Positions 8,468-16,842 of a stretch of 36,833 nucleotides of DNA are shown in pieces (position 1 is the stretch's first letter; each line of letters begins with the position of its first letter). The stretch comes from Bradyrhizobium macuxiense. Its GTDB lineage: Bacteria > Pseudomonadota > Alphaproteobacteria > Rhizobiales > Xanthobacteraceae. The position numbers were made by a program, and so were the translations under genes. A model generated the notes under the pieces. That model had not been told where the DNA came from, did not search any database, and worked only from the letters and a program-made list of their open reading frames with translations. The stretch covers positions 2,347 to 39,179 of the forward strand of contig NZ_LNCU01000123.1 of NCBI RefSeq assembly GCF_001542415.1, read 5' to 3'.

Positions 8468-8673
8468 AGCACGTCCAGGGAGATCGCGTCGCGGGCGGGC
8501 GAGCGGGCCGAACATAGCTCGTCGGCGGCGTCCTTGTCGGATAAAATTCATGGTACGAGCCGACGATCTCAATCGTTTAATGCTAAGATTTTGGGTCGCA
8601 AGCCTCGATATTTTCAATCGCCCGCTTTCAAGGAGGCGGAGATTTTCAGCTCTCCAAGAATAGTTAAGTGCCA

Positions 8674-9885
8674 ATGAAGACAATTTTGGACCGGGATGCT
8701 TCTGCGGGGAATGACCCGGCACTCGCGGTTGCCTGCGTTCTCCTGATACTCTTCTCGATATTGCTATTTGTCAGTGGTGGCGGCGAACCTCCCGGATTCG
8801 ATTTTTCATGCTTTTGGGGCGCGGGCACGATGGCGCTCGATGGCCACGCGGCGTCCGCCTACGATTGGGAGCAACTGCATCAGCAACTTATTCTTCGGAT
8901 GCAGTCGATCAATCATGATGCGTATCCTTACGATGAGTTTCCAATTCCGTTTTTCTATCCGCCCGTGTTTTTCCTGATTTTGGCGCCCTTAGCACTCCTG
9001 CCGTTTCCGATCGCGTTCTGGGTTTGGAGCACGGCAAAGCTATTGTGCTGGCTTCTCGTTATCTATGTCATCAGGCCACGCTTCACCGCGCTGCTGCTGG
9101 CACTCGCCACTCCGCCCGTCTTCTACGACATGTATCACGGGCAAAGCGGCCTGCTTGCGGCATCGGTGCTCGGCGGCGTCCTGTTGACATTGAACAGGCG
9201 TCCGCTCTTCAGCGGCTTGTTGATCGCGCTACTTATCTTCAAGCCTCAATATGGCGTTCTTCTACCCTTCGTGCTGGTCACCACCGGGCGTTGGAACGTC
9301 ATCATCAGCACCTGTTTGGTATTGCTGGTCCTCATGCTGCTCACCGGAGTCATGTTCGGCTGGGATATCTTCAGAGCATTTGGCGAGGCGGCAACTTCCG
9401 GAACGTCGCGATTTCATCTTGGTGGAGAGCTCGCGTGGTATAATTTGTCGAGTGTTTATGGCCTGTTTCGGCTTCTCGGCTTTGGCTACGGCGTGGCCAT
9501 GTCGTTCCATGTTGCCGTCGCGTTAGCCGCGGTGATGTGGGTGGTCGTCATATGGCGCCGCAACGTCAGCTTCGCCGTTCAGGCAGCCGGCCTGCTTGCG
9601 ACGACGCCGCTCATTTCTCCTCACTTCGCCATCTACGATCTGTCGATCCTGGCGATGGCGTTGGTCTTCCTCATGAACGCCGACATGGATCAGATCTCAT
9701 CGCTCTCGAATCGACTAACCCTTTGGATCGGTGTCGGTGCCATCGTCGTACTGGGATACGCGTTCCCGTTCGTGCTCGTGCCCGTCGGTCCGTTTATGTG
9801 CGCGACCGTGATTGCGATCATCTGGATGAGATTGCGGCAACTCGAGGCTAGCGGGACGACCATGAGCGAGCAGCCTTGCCAATGA
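8674..9885 (+). CDS. GT87 (DUF2029) family membrane glycosyltransferase, copy 1
   Basis: A polytopic membrane protein of 403 residues from the ATG at 8674 (a GTG two codons earlier, at 8668, is an alternative just after an in-frame stop). GT87 enzymes are GT-C type transferases that use polyprenyl-phosphate sugars. The family signs are an early periplasmic-loop Asp in GFDFSCFWGAG (about 42-51), the FYPPVFF motif (about 94-100) and about ten hydrophobic helices. The ribosome site is weak; the only strong GGAGG is about 35 bases too far upstream. The stop overlaps the start of a close paralogue (ATGA), so the two are translationally coupled. Acceptor and sugar are unknown. Confidence 0.82.
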   Translation: MKTILDRDASAGNDPALAVACVLLILFSILLFVSGGGEPPGFDFSCFWGAGTMALDGHAASAYDWEQLHQQLILRMQSINHDAYPYDEFPIPFFYPPVFFLILAPLALLPFPIAFWVWSTAKLLCWLLVIYVIRPRFTALLLALATPPVFYDMYHGQSGLLAASVLGGVLLTLNRRPLFSGLLIALLIFKPQYGVLLPFVLVTTGRWNVIISTCLVLLVLMLLTGVMFGWDIFRAFGEAATSGTSRFHLGGELAWYNLSSVYGLFRLLGFGYGVAMSFHVAVALAAVMWVVVIWRRNVSFAVQAAGLLATTPLISPHFAIYDLSILAMALVFLMNADMDQISSLSNRLTLWIGVGAIVVLGYAFPFVLVPVGPFMCATVIAIIWMRLRQLEASGTTMSEQPCQ

Positions 9886-11120
9886 AGAAAATCCTGGACT
9901 GGGATGCTTCTGCGGGGGATGACCCGGCACTCGCGGTTGCCTGCGTTATCTTGCTAAGCATCGCAATCCTCTTCTCGGTACCGGCCTTCGTCAGTGGTGG
10001 CGGCCAGACCGGGATCGATTTTTCGTGCTTCTGGGGCGCGGGCGCGATGGCGCTCGATGGCCACGCGGCGGCGGCCTACGATTGGGAGCAGCTGCGTCAG
10101 CAACTCATTCTCCGGGTGCAGCCGCTGAACCATGTCCCGTATCCTTACGATCAGGTTCCCGTACCGTTTTTTTATCCGCCGGTGTTCTTCTTTGTGCTGG
10201 CGCCCCTGGCACTCCTGCCGTTTCCGATTGCGTTCTGGGTCTGGAGCGCGGCAAAGCTATTGTGCTGGCTTTTCGTTGTTCATGCCATCCGGCCACGCTC
10301 CGCCGCGCTGCTGCTGGCACTCGCCATTCCGCCCGTCTTTTACGATTTCATTGCCGGCCAAAGCGCGCTGCTCGCGGCATCGTTGCTCGGTGGCATCCTG
10401 TTGACTTTGGATAGGCGCCCGCTCCTCAGCAGCGTCTTGCTCGGGTTGCTCATCTTCAAGCCTCAATATGGCATTCTTCTCCCGTTCGTATTGCTCGCTA
10501 CCAGGCGTTGGAGCGTCTTCATCACCGCCTTCGTGGTCGTGCTGACCCTGATGCTGCTCACGGGAGTGACTTTCGGCTGGGATATCTTCAGGGCATTCGG
10601 TACGGCGGCAACATTCGCGACGACGCAGTTTCACCTCAGTGGCGCGCTGCCATGGTATAAATTGCAGAGTATCTATGGCCTGTTTCGGTTTGCCGGCTTT
10701 GACTACGGATTGGCCTTGTCAATCCACATCGCCGTCGCTTTGGCCACGGGGATTTGGGTAGTTGTGATATGGCGCCGCGACGTCAGCTTCGCCCTCCAGG
10801 CGGCCGGCCTGCTTGCGGCAACGCCGCTGATGTCTCCTTACTTCGCCATCTACGATCTGCCGATCCTTGCGATCGCGCTGGTCTTTCTGATGAATGCCAC
10901 CACGGACCAGATCTCGCCGCTCTCGAACCGACGTGCCTTGCGGATTGGTGTCGGTATCGTGTTCGTATTGGGGTACGCTTTCCCGTTCGTGCGCTTGCCC
11001 GTTGCGCCGTTCATGTGCGCAATCGTGATTGCGATCATCTGGATGAGATTGCGACAACTCGAAGCTAGTGGGATGGCCATAAGCCGGCAGACGCAAGACT
11101 CTGCGACAGTCCGAGGCTAA
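9882..11120 (+). CDS. GT87 (DUF2029) family membrane glycosyltransferase, copy 2
   Basis: A 412-residue paralogue of the preceding gene, alike along its whole length, with the same IDFSCFWGAG and FYPPVFFF motifs and helix pattern. The two genes are almost identical over their first 70 or so bases, which points to a tandem duplication. The start at 9882 overlaps the upstream stop as ATGA. The C-terminus ends in a polar tail (SRQTQDSATVRG) absent from copy 1. It faces the FkbM methyltransferase gene convergently. The product probably mannosylates or glucosylates a lipid-linked glycan at the periplasmic face; this is a family-level inference. Confidence 0.82.
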   Translation: MKKILDWDASAGDDPALAVACVILLSIAILFSVPAFVSGGGQTGIDFSCFWGAGAMALDGHAAAAYDWEQLRQQLILRVQPLNHVPYPYDQVPVPFFYPPVFFFVLAPLALLPFPIAFWVWSAAKLLCWLFVVHAIRPRSAALLLALAIPPVFYDFIAGQSALLAASLLGGILLTLDRRPLLSSVLLGLLIFKPQYGILLPFVLLATRRWSVFITAFVVVLTLMLLTGVTFGWDIFRAFGTAATFATTQFHLSGALPWYKLQSIYGLFRFAGFDYGLALSIHIAVALATGIWVVVIWRRDVSFALQAAGLLAATPLMSPYFAIYDLPILAIALVFLMNATTDQISPLSNRRALRIGVGIVFVLGYAFPFVRLPVAPFMCAIVIAIIWMRLRQLEASGMAISRQTQDSATVRG

Positions 11121-11171
11121 TAACTCGGCTCTGGCTTACAAACGACCGAAGCAACGGCAAGCGGCGGAGGA

Positions 11172-11963
11172 CTAGCGCTTGGCGTGAAAGTCGAACCACT
11201 CGCCGAGACGGTTCTTGCCCGTACGTTCGTCGAACTCCTTCAGAAAGGCCCAGAGTCCTCTGACGTCGCTCACCGAGCGCCACCGGCCGGGCGTGCCCTC
11301 AGCGAATGGGCCGGACGAGCCCAGAGGAAATTTCCGGCCATGGGACGACCGCACACCCAAAGTTCGCTTGATCGCCGCTCTCAGCGCCTTCTTGGGAAAT
11401 CCCGACAGCATGCCATCGATTTTCATCAGTGATGGAACCGGCTGAGCGCGCGTCACCTGGCTGATGATCTTGAAGTGCCGGTATCCCAGCGCGTCGAGTA
11501 GGTTGAGATCCACGCCGCCATCCTTGTGTGACATTTCGATGGATAGATAAGGAGGCGCTGTCTCCTCGGTCAAAGCTCGCACGCAGCACCGATCGTTACC
11601 TTCGATATCGACCTTGCAATAAAAGGGAACCCCGAACTCCTCGACGATCGAGGAGAAGCGTCTGGTCGCTATATGCACGGCACGATGCGGTGTCCCGTCG
11701 CGGGATGCGACATCCTTGTTGAAAGATGACCACTCGGTGACATCAGACATCCAGAATTCAGCTGAGCCGTCGTCGTCAGCCACTCCGACCTCCAACAGAG
11801 TGTAGCGGCCTTCTCGTATGTCCGGTTCGAACTTCTCTCTCAGCTTTGCAGCCAGGACCGGGCTCGCTTCTATGCCGAGCACTCTGTATCCTCGCGAGAG
11901 ATAATAGGCGGAGTCGACTCCGTCATTGACGCCGACATCGTAGATCAGATCGTTAGTCGCCAT
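11172..11963 (-). CDS. FkbM-type SAM-dependent methyltransferase
   Basis: A 263-residue protein from the ATG at 11963, which has GGGAG in front. Motif I is DVGVNDGVDS (about residues 9-18) for S-adenosylmethionine binding. An acidic GIEASP lies at about 31-36, and the family signature KVDIEGND follows near 140. FkbM-like enzymes O-methylate sugars or polyketide hydroxyls and are common in surface-glycan loci, which fits the neighbouring glycosyltransferase pair although the genes are convergent. The C-terminal third (basic KKALRAAIKRTLG, then GPFAEGTPGRW) is an extension beyond the core fold. The substrate is unknown. Confidence 0.8.
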   Translation of the reverse strand: MATNDLIYDVGVNDGVDSAYYLSRGYRVLGIEASPVLAAKLREKFEPDIREGRYTLLEVGVADDDGSAEFWMSDVTEWSSFNKDVASRDGTPHRAVHIATRRFSSIVEEFGVPFYCKVDIEGNDRCCVRALTEETAPPYLSIEMSHKDGGVDLNLLDALGYRHFKIISQVTRAQPVPSLMKIDGMLSGFPKKALRAAIKRTLGVRSSHGRKFPLGSSGPFAEGTPGRWRSVSDVRGLWAFLKEFDERTGKNRLGEWFDFHAKR

Positions 11964-12179
11964 CGTCTTCTCCCGCGCGGAGGCGTGTCTTTGGCGACAG
12001 GCGCACCGCAGCGGTCGGCGAAAATACCGCTCGGCTGCTCCCGCCATCACGCCCCTCACAACCATTGATTTTTATCGACGCATTATTAGCGCCGTGTTTT
12101 TTGAATTGGCGCGGTGGCCTTTTTGGGGCGCAGGAGATGTGAGCGCCGAAGAAAGCGAGTTGGCTATGCGAGGAACCCG

Positions 12180-13766
12180 CTATTCACATCGTTGGCCGCT
12201 GTTCCATGGGAGGAGCGACGGATCGCGCGTCAGCATCTCCTTAAGCGGCTGTTTCATGATCTTGCCGTTCGACGTCTTCGGCAGTTCCTCGACAAGGACA
12301 ACGTGCTTGGGAATTTCCGGCTTCGACAGCTTGTCGATGCAGAAATCCATGATGTCGCGCCCGCTCAGGCGGGAATGACTGCTCTTGACCCGCACGAAGG
12401 CAATGACGGCTTCGCCCCATTCGGGATGGGGCGCGCCGATGACAGCCACCTCGGCAATACCATCGTGCTCGGCAAGCACGGCTTCCACGGTCGCGGGAAA
12501 CACATTGACCGCGCCGCTGATGATCATGAACTTCTTGCGGTCGAGCAGATGCAGCAAACCGTCCTCGTCCAGCAGCGCTATGTCGTTCGTGCACAGCCAG
12601 CCGCCCTCGCGCATCACCTCCGCCGTCTCCTCCGGGCGGTTGAGATAGCCCTTCATGACAGCGGTGCCGCGAATCCAGACTTCGCCTTGGGTATTCGGCG
12701 GCAAGGGCCTGCCGTCGGGATCCCGGATCGAGCATTCGAAATGGGGACCGAAGCGCCCGACCGATTTCAGCCATTCGGGACGCCGTGCGAACGCTTCCCT
12801 GTGATCCTTGTCGGACAGATAGGTGGCCCATCCTCCGGTGATTTCGGTCAGACCGTAGGTCTGCACCAAGGCGCAAGGCAGAACCTCCCGCATCTGGCGG
12901 ATCAGCGCCGGCGACGACGGCGCCGAGCCGTAGATCAGAAACCGCCAGGACGACAGATCATAGCTCCTGGAGCGGAGCTCGTTGATGATCCACTGGATCA
13001 TGGTCGGCACCAGGATCACGCTGGTCACGCCGAAGCGGCCGACATCAACCAGGAACTGATCGATCCGGAAGCCGCCGTCCGGAATCACCGTGGTCATTCC
13101 GTTGGCCAGGTTGAAGCTGCTCATGACGATGGTGACCCACGCCGACGCAGACGGGTTGTACCAGACATCATCGGGCGAAAAGCCGAACGACGAGACCGAG
13201 AACAGAATGGCATCGACGACGCCCTGCTGGGTCAGAATGACGCCTTTGGGAAAGCCGGTCGTGCCCGACGTGTAGCTGTAGAACAGGGGATCATCAGGCG
13301 CGAGCGCGGGCCATGCCGGCTCACCTTCCGCCGCGGCAATCAGCGCCTCCTGTTCGTAGGCGAGTGCGGTGGTGCCGATGCCGATCAGCACGATCTGCAT
13401 GGCCTCAATTTCTGTGAGGTGATCCCTGATCAGGGGCGCGCAGCGGTCTTCGACAAACAGAAACCGGGTCTTGCTGTCGCGCAGGACATGCTCGATCTCG
13501 CGCCAGACATAGCGTGCGTTGACCCCGACGCGGATCGCGCCGGTCTTCATGCAGGCGTAGAAGTGCTCGTGAACCTCGATCCGTTCCTGCGACAAGGTCG
13601 AGACCACGTCGCCCTTTTGCAGCCCGAGCCCCTGCAGGGCCTTGGCAAGCCGGTCCGAACGCTGGTCCATTTGCGCCCATGTGGCACGACGGTCACCGCA
13701 GATGAATGCGGTCTTGTTCGGATAGTTTCGGCTGGCAGCCTTCACCAGGTCGCGCGCAAACGTCAT
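12180..13766 (-). CDS. AMP-forming acyl-CoA synthetase/ligase
   Basis: Activates a carboxylic acid to its CoA thioester through an acyl-adenylate. Its 528 residues are normal. Motifs in order: P-loop YTSGTTGFPKG (165-175), YGLTE (304-308), LCTNDIA (392-398), DRKKFMIISGAVNV (409-422) and PKTSNGKI with catalytic Lys at about 502. The usual TGD of motif A7 reads TND (Asn for Gly), a mild oddity. The start at 13766 has GGGAGGG upstream. It is the last gene of the dioxygenase operon, 34 bases after the hydrolase. The substrate is probably an aromatic or alicyclic acid of the same pathway, but this is inferred from context. Confidence 0.92.
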   Translation of the reverse strand: MTFARDLVKAASRNYPNKTAFICGDRRATWAQMDQRSDRLAKALQGLGLQKGDVVSTLSQERIEVHEHFYACMKTGAIRVGVNARYVWREIEHVLRDSKTRFLFVEDRCAPLIRDHLTEIEAMQIVLIGIGTTALAYEQEALIAAAEGEPAWPALAPDDPLFYSYTSGTTGFPKGVILTQQGVVDAILFSVSSFGFSPDDVWYNPSASAWVTIVMSSFNLANGMTTVIPDGGFRIDQFLVDVGRFGVTSVILVPTMIQWIINELRSRSYDLSSWRFLIYGSAPSSPALIRQMREVLPCALVQTYGLTEITGGWATYLSDKDHREAFARRPEWLKSVGRFGPHFECSIRDPDGRPLPPNTQGEVWIRGTAVMKGYLNRPEETAEVMREGGWLCTNDIALLDEDGLLHLLDRKKFMIISGAVNVFPATVEAVLAEHDGIAEVAVIGAPHPEWGEAVIAFVRVKSSHSRLSGRDIMDFCIDKLSKPEIPKHVVLVEELPKTSNGKIMKQPLKEMLTRDPSLLPWNSGQRCE

Positions 13767-13800
13767 CGTTCCCTCCCCTTTCTCCGCTTGCCGGCTGCGT

Positions 13801-14778
13801 TCACCTGCAAACCAGCGTGTCGGCACGACCTTCTGCGGGCCGCTTGTCCTGTTCCGTAAGATACCGTCCGAGAAATCGACCGGCGCTGGCGAGTGCCCGT
13901 CCGGCGGCGCTCAACTCGCCAAAGGCTTGAAAGACGTGGATCATCGATGGATAGACCTCGAGCTCGACGGCGACGCCGGCCTTCGCAGCGCGGTCGGCCA
14001 GGCACATGGAGTCATCGAGGATCGTCTCGCAATCGCCGCACTGGATCAGCAGCGGCGGCAACCCCTCGAGCTCGCCGTAGAGCGGTGAAGCCAGAGGATC
14101 GAGCGGATCGCCTGACGGCCCAAGATAGGCCTTCGCCATGCTCAGGATCATCGGCCGCTGATGCAGCGGATCGACATCGGCCCGCGACACAAAGGTCGCT
14201 CCGGTCGCAGCGAGATCGGTCCAGGGCGACATCAGAAGAGCAGCGGAAGGCAATGCAAGGTTTGCCGCGCGCGCCGCGAACATGCAGGCAAGCACCAGGC
14301 CTCCGCCTGCCGAGTCACCCGCGAGCGCGATCGATCCGGGAGGGACGCCGCTGTCGAGCAGCCAGCGATAGGCCGATAGCGCATCCTCAACCGGTGCCGG
14401 GAAGGCATGCTCGGGGCAGAGGCGATAATTGATGCCGAGCACCCGGGCGCCGACTGCGGTGGACAGTCGCTGCATCAAATCGCGATGCGATTCGATCGAG
14501 CCAATGCGGAAACCGCCTCCGTGTACATAAAGGATAGTCCGGTCCGCCGGCGCATTCGCGGCAACGATCCACTCGGCGGGCACGCCGCCGGCCTCAAACC
14601 TGTGTTCCGGCCAGACCCGCGCGCGGCCGCGGAACAGATCGTCCCAGTCGTCGCGCATTTGCGCGATCTGGGTTGTTCGCGTCCAGCGCGCATAGACGTT
14701 GCGTAGGCGTTCGACCACGACAGCAACGTCGTCGGCTGCGGCGGAATGGACCGGTCCCGGCTGCTGCGCCGCGGTCAT
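13801..14778 (-). CDS. Alpha/beta hydrolase of the hormone-sensitive-lipase family
   Basis: A 325-residue carboxylesterase-like enzyme. The oxyanion motif HGGG is at about 86-89 and the nucleophile elbow GDSAGGG has Ser at about 156. The acid is probably in the ETILDDS segment (255-256), with the catalytic His in MIHVFQ (about 281). These make a full HSL (esterase family IV) triad. The ATG at 14778 overlaps the SDR stop (ATGA), giving translational coupling within the operon. In this setting it may cleave an ester substrate before ring oxidation or a ring-fission product. Specificity cannot be read from sequence. Confidence 0.9.
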   Translation of the reverse strand: MTAAQQPGPVHSAAADDVAVVVERLRNVYARWTRTTQIAQMRDDWDDLFRGRARVWPEHRFEAGGVPAEWIVAANAPADRTILYVHGGGFRIGSIESHRDLMQRLSTAVGARVLGINYRLCPEHAFPAPVEDALSAYRWLLDSGVPPGSIALAGDSAGGGLVLACMFAARAANLALPSAALLMSPWTDLAATGATFVSRADVDPLHQRPMILSMAKAYLGPSGDPLDPLASPLYGELEGLPPLLIQCGDCETILDDSMCLADRAAKAGVAVELEVYPSMIHVFQAFGELSAAGRALASAGRFLGRYLTEQDKRPAEGRADTLVCR

Positions 14779-15512
14779 GTGCCGATTCCCATGCCGCCGG
14801 AGACGCCGAGCGTCTCGCCCGTGATGTAGCCGGCTGCGTCGGATGCGAGGAACACGGCTGCCGCCGCCACCTCGTCCGGCGTCCCCAGGCGCTGCAGCAG
14901 CGTGGCGCCCTTCATCCCCTCCAGAAGCCGTTCGCCGCCGGCCGCCACCGCGCGGCGCAGCATCGGCGTATCGATCGGGCCCGGCGCGATCACGTTCGCC
15001 GTGATGCCGTAGCGGGCGTTCTCGAGCGCCATCGATTTGGTGAAGGCAATCACGCCGCCCTTGGCCGCGGCATAGACCGAGCCACCGCGCGAGCCACGGC
15101 GTCCCGCTTCGGACGCGATGTTGATCAGGCGGCCGAAGCGCGCCGCCTGCATCGCCGGCAGCACGGCATGGGTGGTCGCGAACACAGCCTCGAGATTGAT
15201 TGCGAGCCAGCGGCGCCACTCGGGCGGCGAGGTCGCCGTGAAAAAAGCATGCTGATCGACGCCCGCGCTGTTGACGAGAATGTCGAAACTGCCCGCGGCG
15301 GCAATGCACGCGCGCAAGTTCTCCGTATCTGCAACGTCAGCCTCGATGAAAGCGAGCTCGTATTCGCCGACCATCGCTTCGCCGGCACGTCGGTCGCGAT
15401 CGAGGATGGTGGCTTGCGCGCCCTCGCGGACAAAGGCGCGCGCGATCGCGGCGCCGATGCCACTGGCGCCTCCGGTGACCAAAGCACGACGTCCTGTGAG
15501 CGCTCCGGTCAT
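14775..15512 (-). CDS. Short-chain dehydrogenase/reductase, candidate cis-dihydrodiol dehydrogenase
   Basis: A 245-residue classical SDR with a Rossmann fold. The cofactor motif TGGASGIG is at 13-20, and an Asp at about 38-40 (LDRDRR) suggests NAD. NSAG is at 81-84. The catalytic Ser is at about 134 (IASEAG), Tyr 147 and Lys 151 (YAAAKGG), and PGPIDTPM is the substrate-loop start. The gene lies 8 bases after the enoyl-CoA hydratase gene and overlaps the hydrolase gene. Next to a Rieske oxygenase, the natural role would be oxidation of a cis-dihydrodiol back to a catechol-type product. Beta-hydroxyacyl-CoA oxidation is an alternative given the CoA enzymes around it. Confidence 0.9.
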   Translation of the reverse strand: MTGALTGRRALVTGGASGIGAAIARAFVREGAQATILDRDRRAGEAMVGEYELAFIEADVADTENLRACIAAAGSFDILVNSAGVDQHAFFTATSPPEWRRWLAINLEAVFATTHAVLPAMQAARFGRLINIASEAGRRGSRGGSVYAAAKGGVIAFTKSMALENARYGITANVIAPGPIDTPMLRRAVAAGGERLLEGMKGATLLQRLGTPDEVAAAAVFLASDAAGYITGETLGVSGGMGIGT

Positions 15513-15520
15513 GCTTGCAG

Positions 15521-16315
15521 CTATCGGCCAACGAAGGTCGGTGCGCGTCGCTCGATCACCGCAGCGAGGCCCTCGCGGGCGTCGGCCGTTCCCGAGAGCT
15601 CGGATACGGTGCGCGCTTCCTCCGACAGGCACGAATCGATGCTGCTCCCGATACCGCTCGTCAGCAGGCGCTTGGTCGCGGCAAGCGCCTTGGGCGCACC
15701 GGAAGCGATCTCCCGGGCCCATTCCAGCGACGCCTGCTCGAGCTGCGCTTCTGGGACGACGCGGTTGACGATGCCGAGATCGCGCGCGTCCTGGGCGGTG
15801 AGAACAGGGTTGGTCAGGAGGATTTCGGTCGCGCGGCGCAGGCCGACCAGCCGGGGCAACGTGACGCTGACACCGGCATCCGGCGCCATGCCGACCCGGG
15901 TGGCTCCCGCCAGGAATTTGGCGCTGTCCGCCGCGATCACGAGATCGGCGGCGCAGACGAGACCGAAGCCACCACCACCGGCGGCAAATCCCTGCACGCT
16001 GGCGATCACGGGCGCCTCGAGCCGCATCAATCCCGTGACGGCATTCTGCAGCCAGGCTGTTGCGACCCGTATGTAGTCCGGCATGTGCTCGCCGCGCGCC
16101 GCGAACGCATGAATGTCGCCGCCGGCGCAGAAGTTCTTGCCGCGTCCCGTCAGCAGGACGGCACGAATCCCCGGCTCGCCGTGGCAAGCCATGATCGCCC
16201 GGCACAACGCCTCGAGAAATTCAGCGTTCATGGCATTCGAGGCGCCGGCACGATTGAGCGTGATGCGCGCCAGGCCCCGTTCGACGGAGAACAGCACCGG
16301 ATCATCTGCAGTCAT
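15521..16315 (-). CDS. Enoyl-CoA hydratase/isomerase (crotonase) family, PaaG-like
   Basis: A 264-residue crotonase-fold enzyme acting on CoA thioesters. The oxyanion hole segments are NFCAGGDIHAF (about 61-71) and GFAAGGGGFGL (about 109-119). At the active site it has MAPDAGVS (about 143-150), with Asp in the place of the second catalytic Glu and no clear first Glu. This is the pattern of PaaG-type isomerases rather than classical hydratases, so double-bond or ring isomerisation is more likely than hydration. The start at 16315 has an excellent GGAGG 8 bases upstream. It lies 35 bases after the dioxygenase beta gene. Confidence 0.9.
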   Translation of the reverse strand: MTADDPVLFSVERGLARITLNRAGASNAMNAEFLEALCRAIMACHGEPGIRAVLLTGRGKNFCAGGDIHAFAARGEHMPDYIRVATAWLQNAVTGLMRLEAPVIASVQGFAAGGGGFGLVCAADLVIAADSAKFLAGATRVGMAPDAGVSVTLPRLVGLRRATEILLTNPVLTAQDARDLGIVNRVVPEAQLEQASLEWAREIASGAPKALAATKRLLTSGIGSSIDSCLSEEARTVSELSGTADAREGLAAVIERRAPTFVGR

Positions 16316-16350
16316 GGGATTTCCTCCGCGTGCCGGGGGGCCTCCGGCCA

Positions 16351-16842
16351 TCACACCAGGAACGACAGTGTGAAGATCGCCTTGTGATTGTTGACCAGGG
16401 ATACTTTCTTGCGGGCAATCCTGAAGTCGTCGCCGTCCCGCCGCAGCACGAATTCGTTTCGTGAGGCCCAGATGATGTCGCCGCGCAACGCCGATTCGAA
16501 GATCATCGTGTTGCACGCGACGTGCAGCTCACGATCGTCCTCCTTCACGACCTCGATGTCGCCGACGATGCGGCGGAGCCGCGACTGCGGCTCCTGCGTG
16601 TGGCGCTTGCCGGTCAGAAGCTGCTTCACGCGCAGACCGATGCGCGAGCGATTGTCGTAGATGATCGACATCTGCCGTTCCGGATCGATGTCGTCGCCGT
16701 TGGCCGGAATCCAGTAGACGCCGTCGTCGGCCCACAGCGCTTCCCAATCCTCGTAGCGGTGATCGTCGGCGTAGCGCGCCTCGCGGAACAGGAATTGCGA
16801 GACGTCGTGGATCAGGTCCGCCTTGCTTTGCACCTGCAGCAT
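16351..16842 (-). CDS. Aromatic-ring-hydroxylating dioxygenase, beta (small) subunit
   Basis: A structural subunit with the NTF2-like/SnoaL fold that forms alpha3beta3 hexamers with the Rieske subunit. Its 163 residues from the ATG at 16842 match the family. Typical segments are FLFREARYADDHRYEDWEAL, then YWIPAN, the IIYDNRSRI stretch and VVNNH-like SLVNNHKAIFTLSFLV at the C-terminus. The ATG overlaps the alpha stop by one base (TGATG), which favours equimolar synthesis. An upstream in-frame start at 16878 would overlap alpha further and is less likely. Confidence 0.93.
   Translation of the reverse strand: MLQVQSKADLIHDVSQFLFREARYADDHRYEDWEALWADDGVYWIPANGDDIDPERQMSIIYDNRSRIGLRVKQLLTGKRHTQEPQSRLRRIVGDIEVVKEDDRELHVACNTMIFESALRGDIIWASRNEFVLRRDGDDFRIARKKVSLVNNHKAIFTLSFLV

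Noticed and set aside
8318..8722. A 134-residue minus-strand frame upstream of the first GT87 gene
   Set aside because: Arg/Pro-rich shadow overlapping two plus-strand genes, with no motif.
12114..13859. A 581-residue plus-strand open frame opposite the acyl-CoA ligase
   Set aside because: No domain; it is the mirror frame of a ligase with all its motifs intact.
13801..15309. Longer reading of the HSL hydrolase starting inside the SDR gene
   Set aside because: The extra 177 residues are out-of-frame SDR sequence. The ATG at 14778 gives the normal family N-terminus and an ATGA overlap.
16317..16516. N-terminal extension of the enoyl-CoA hydratase gene
   Set aside because: It would overlap the dioxygenase beta gene with non-family sequence. 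The ATG at 16315 has a very good ribosome site and fits the family start.
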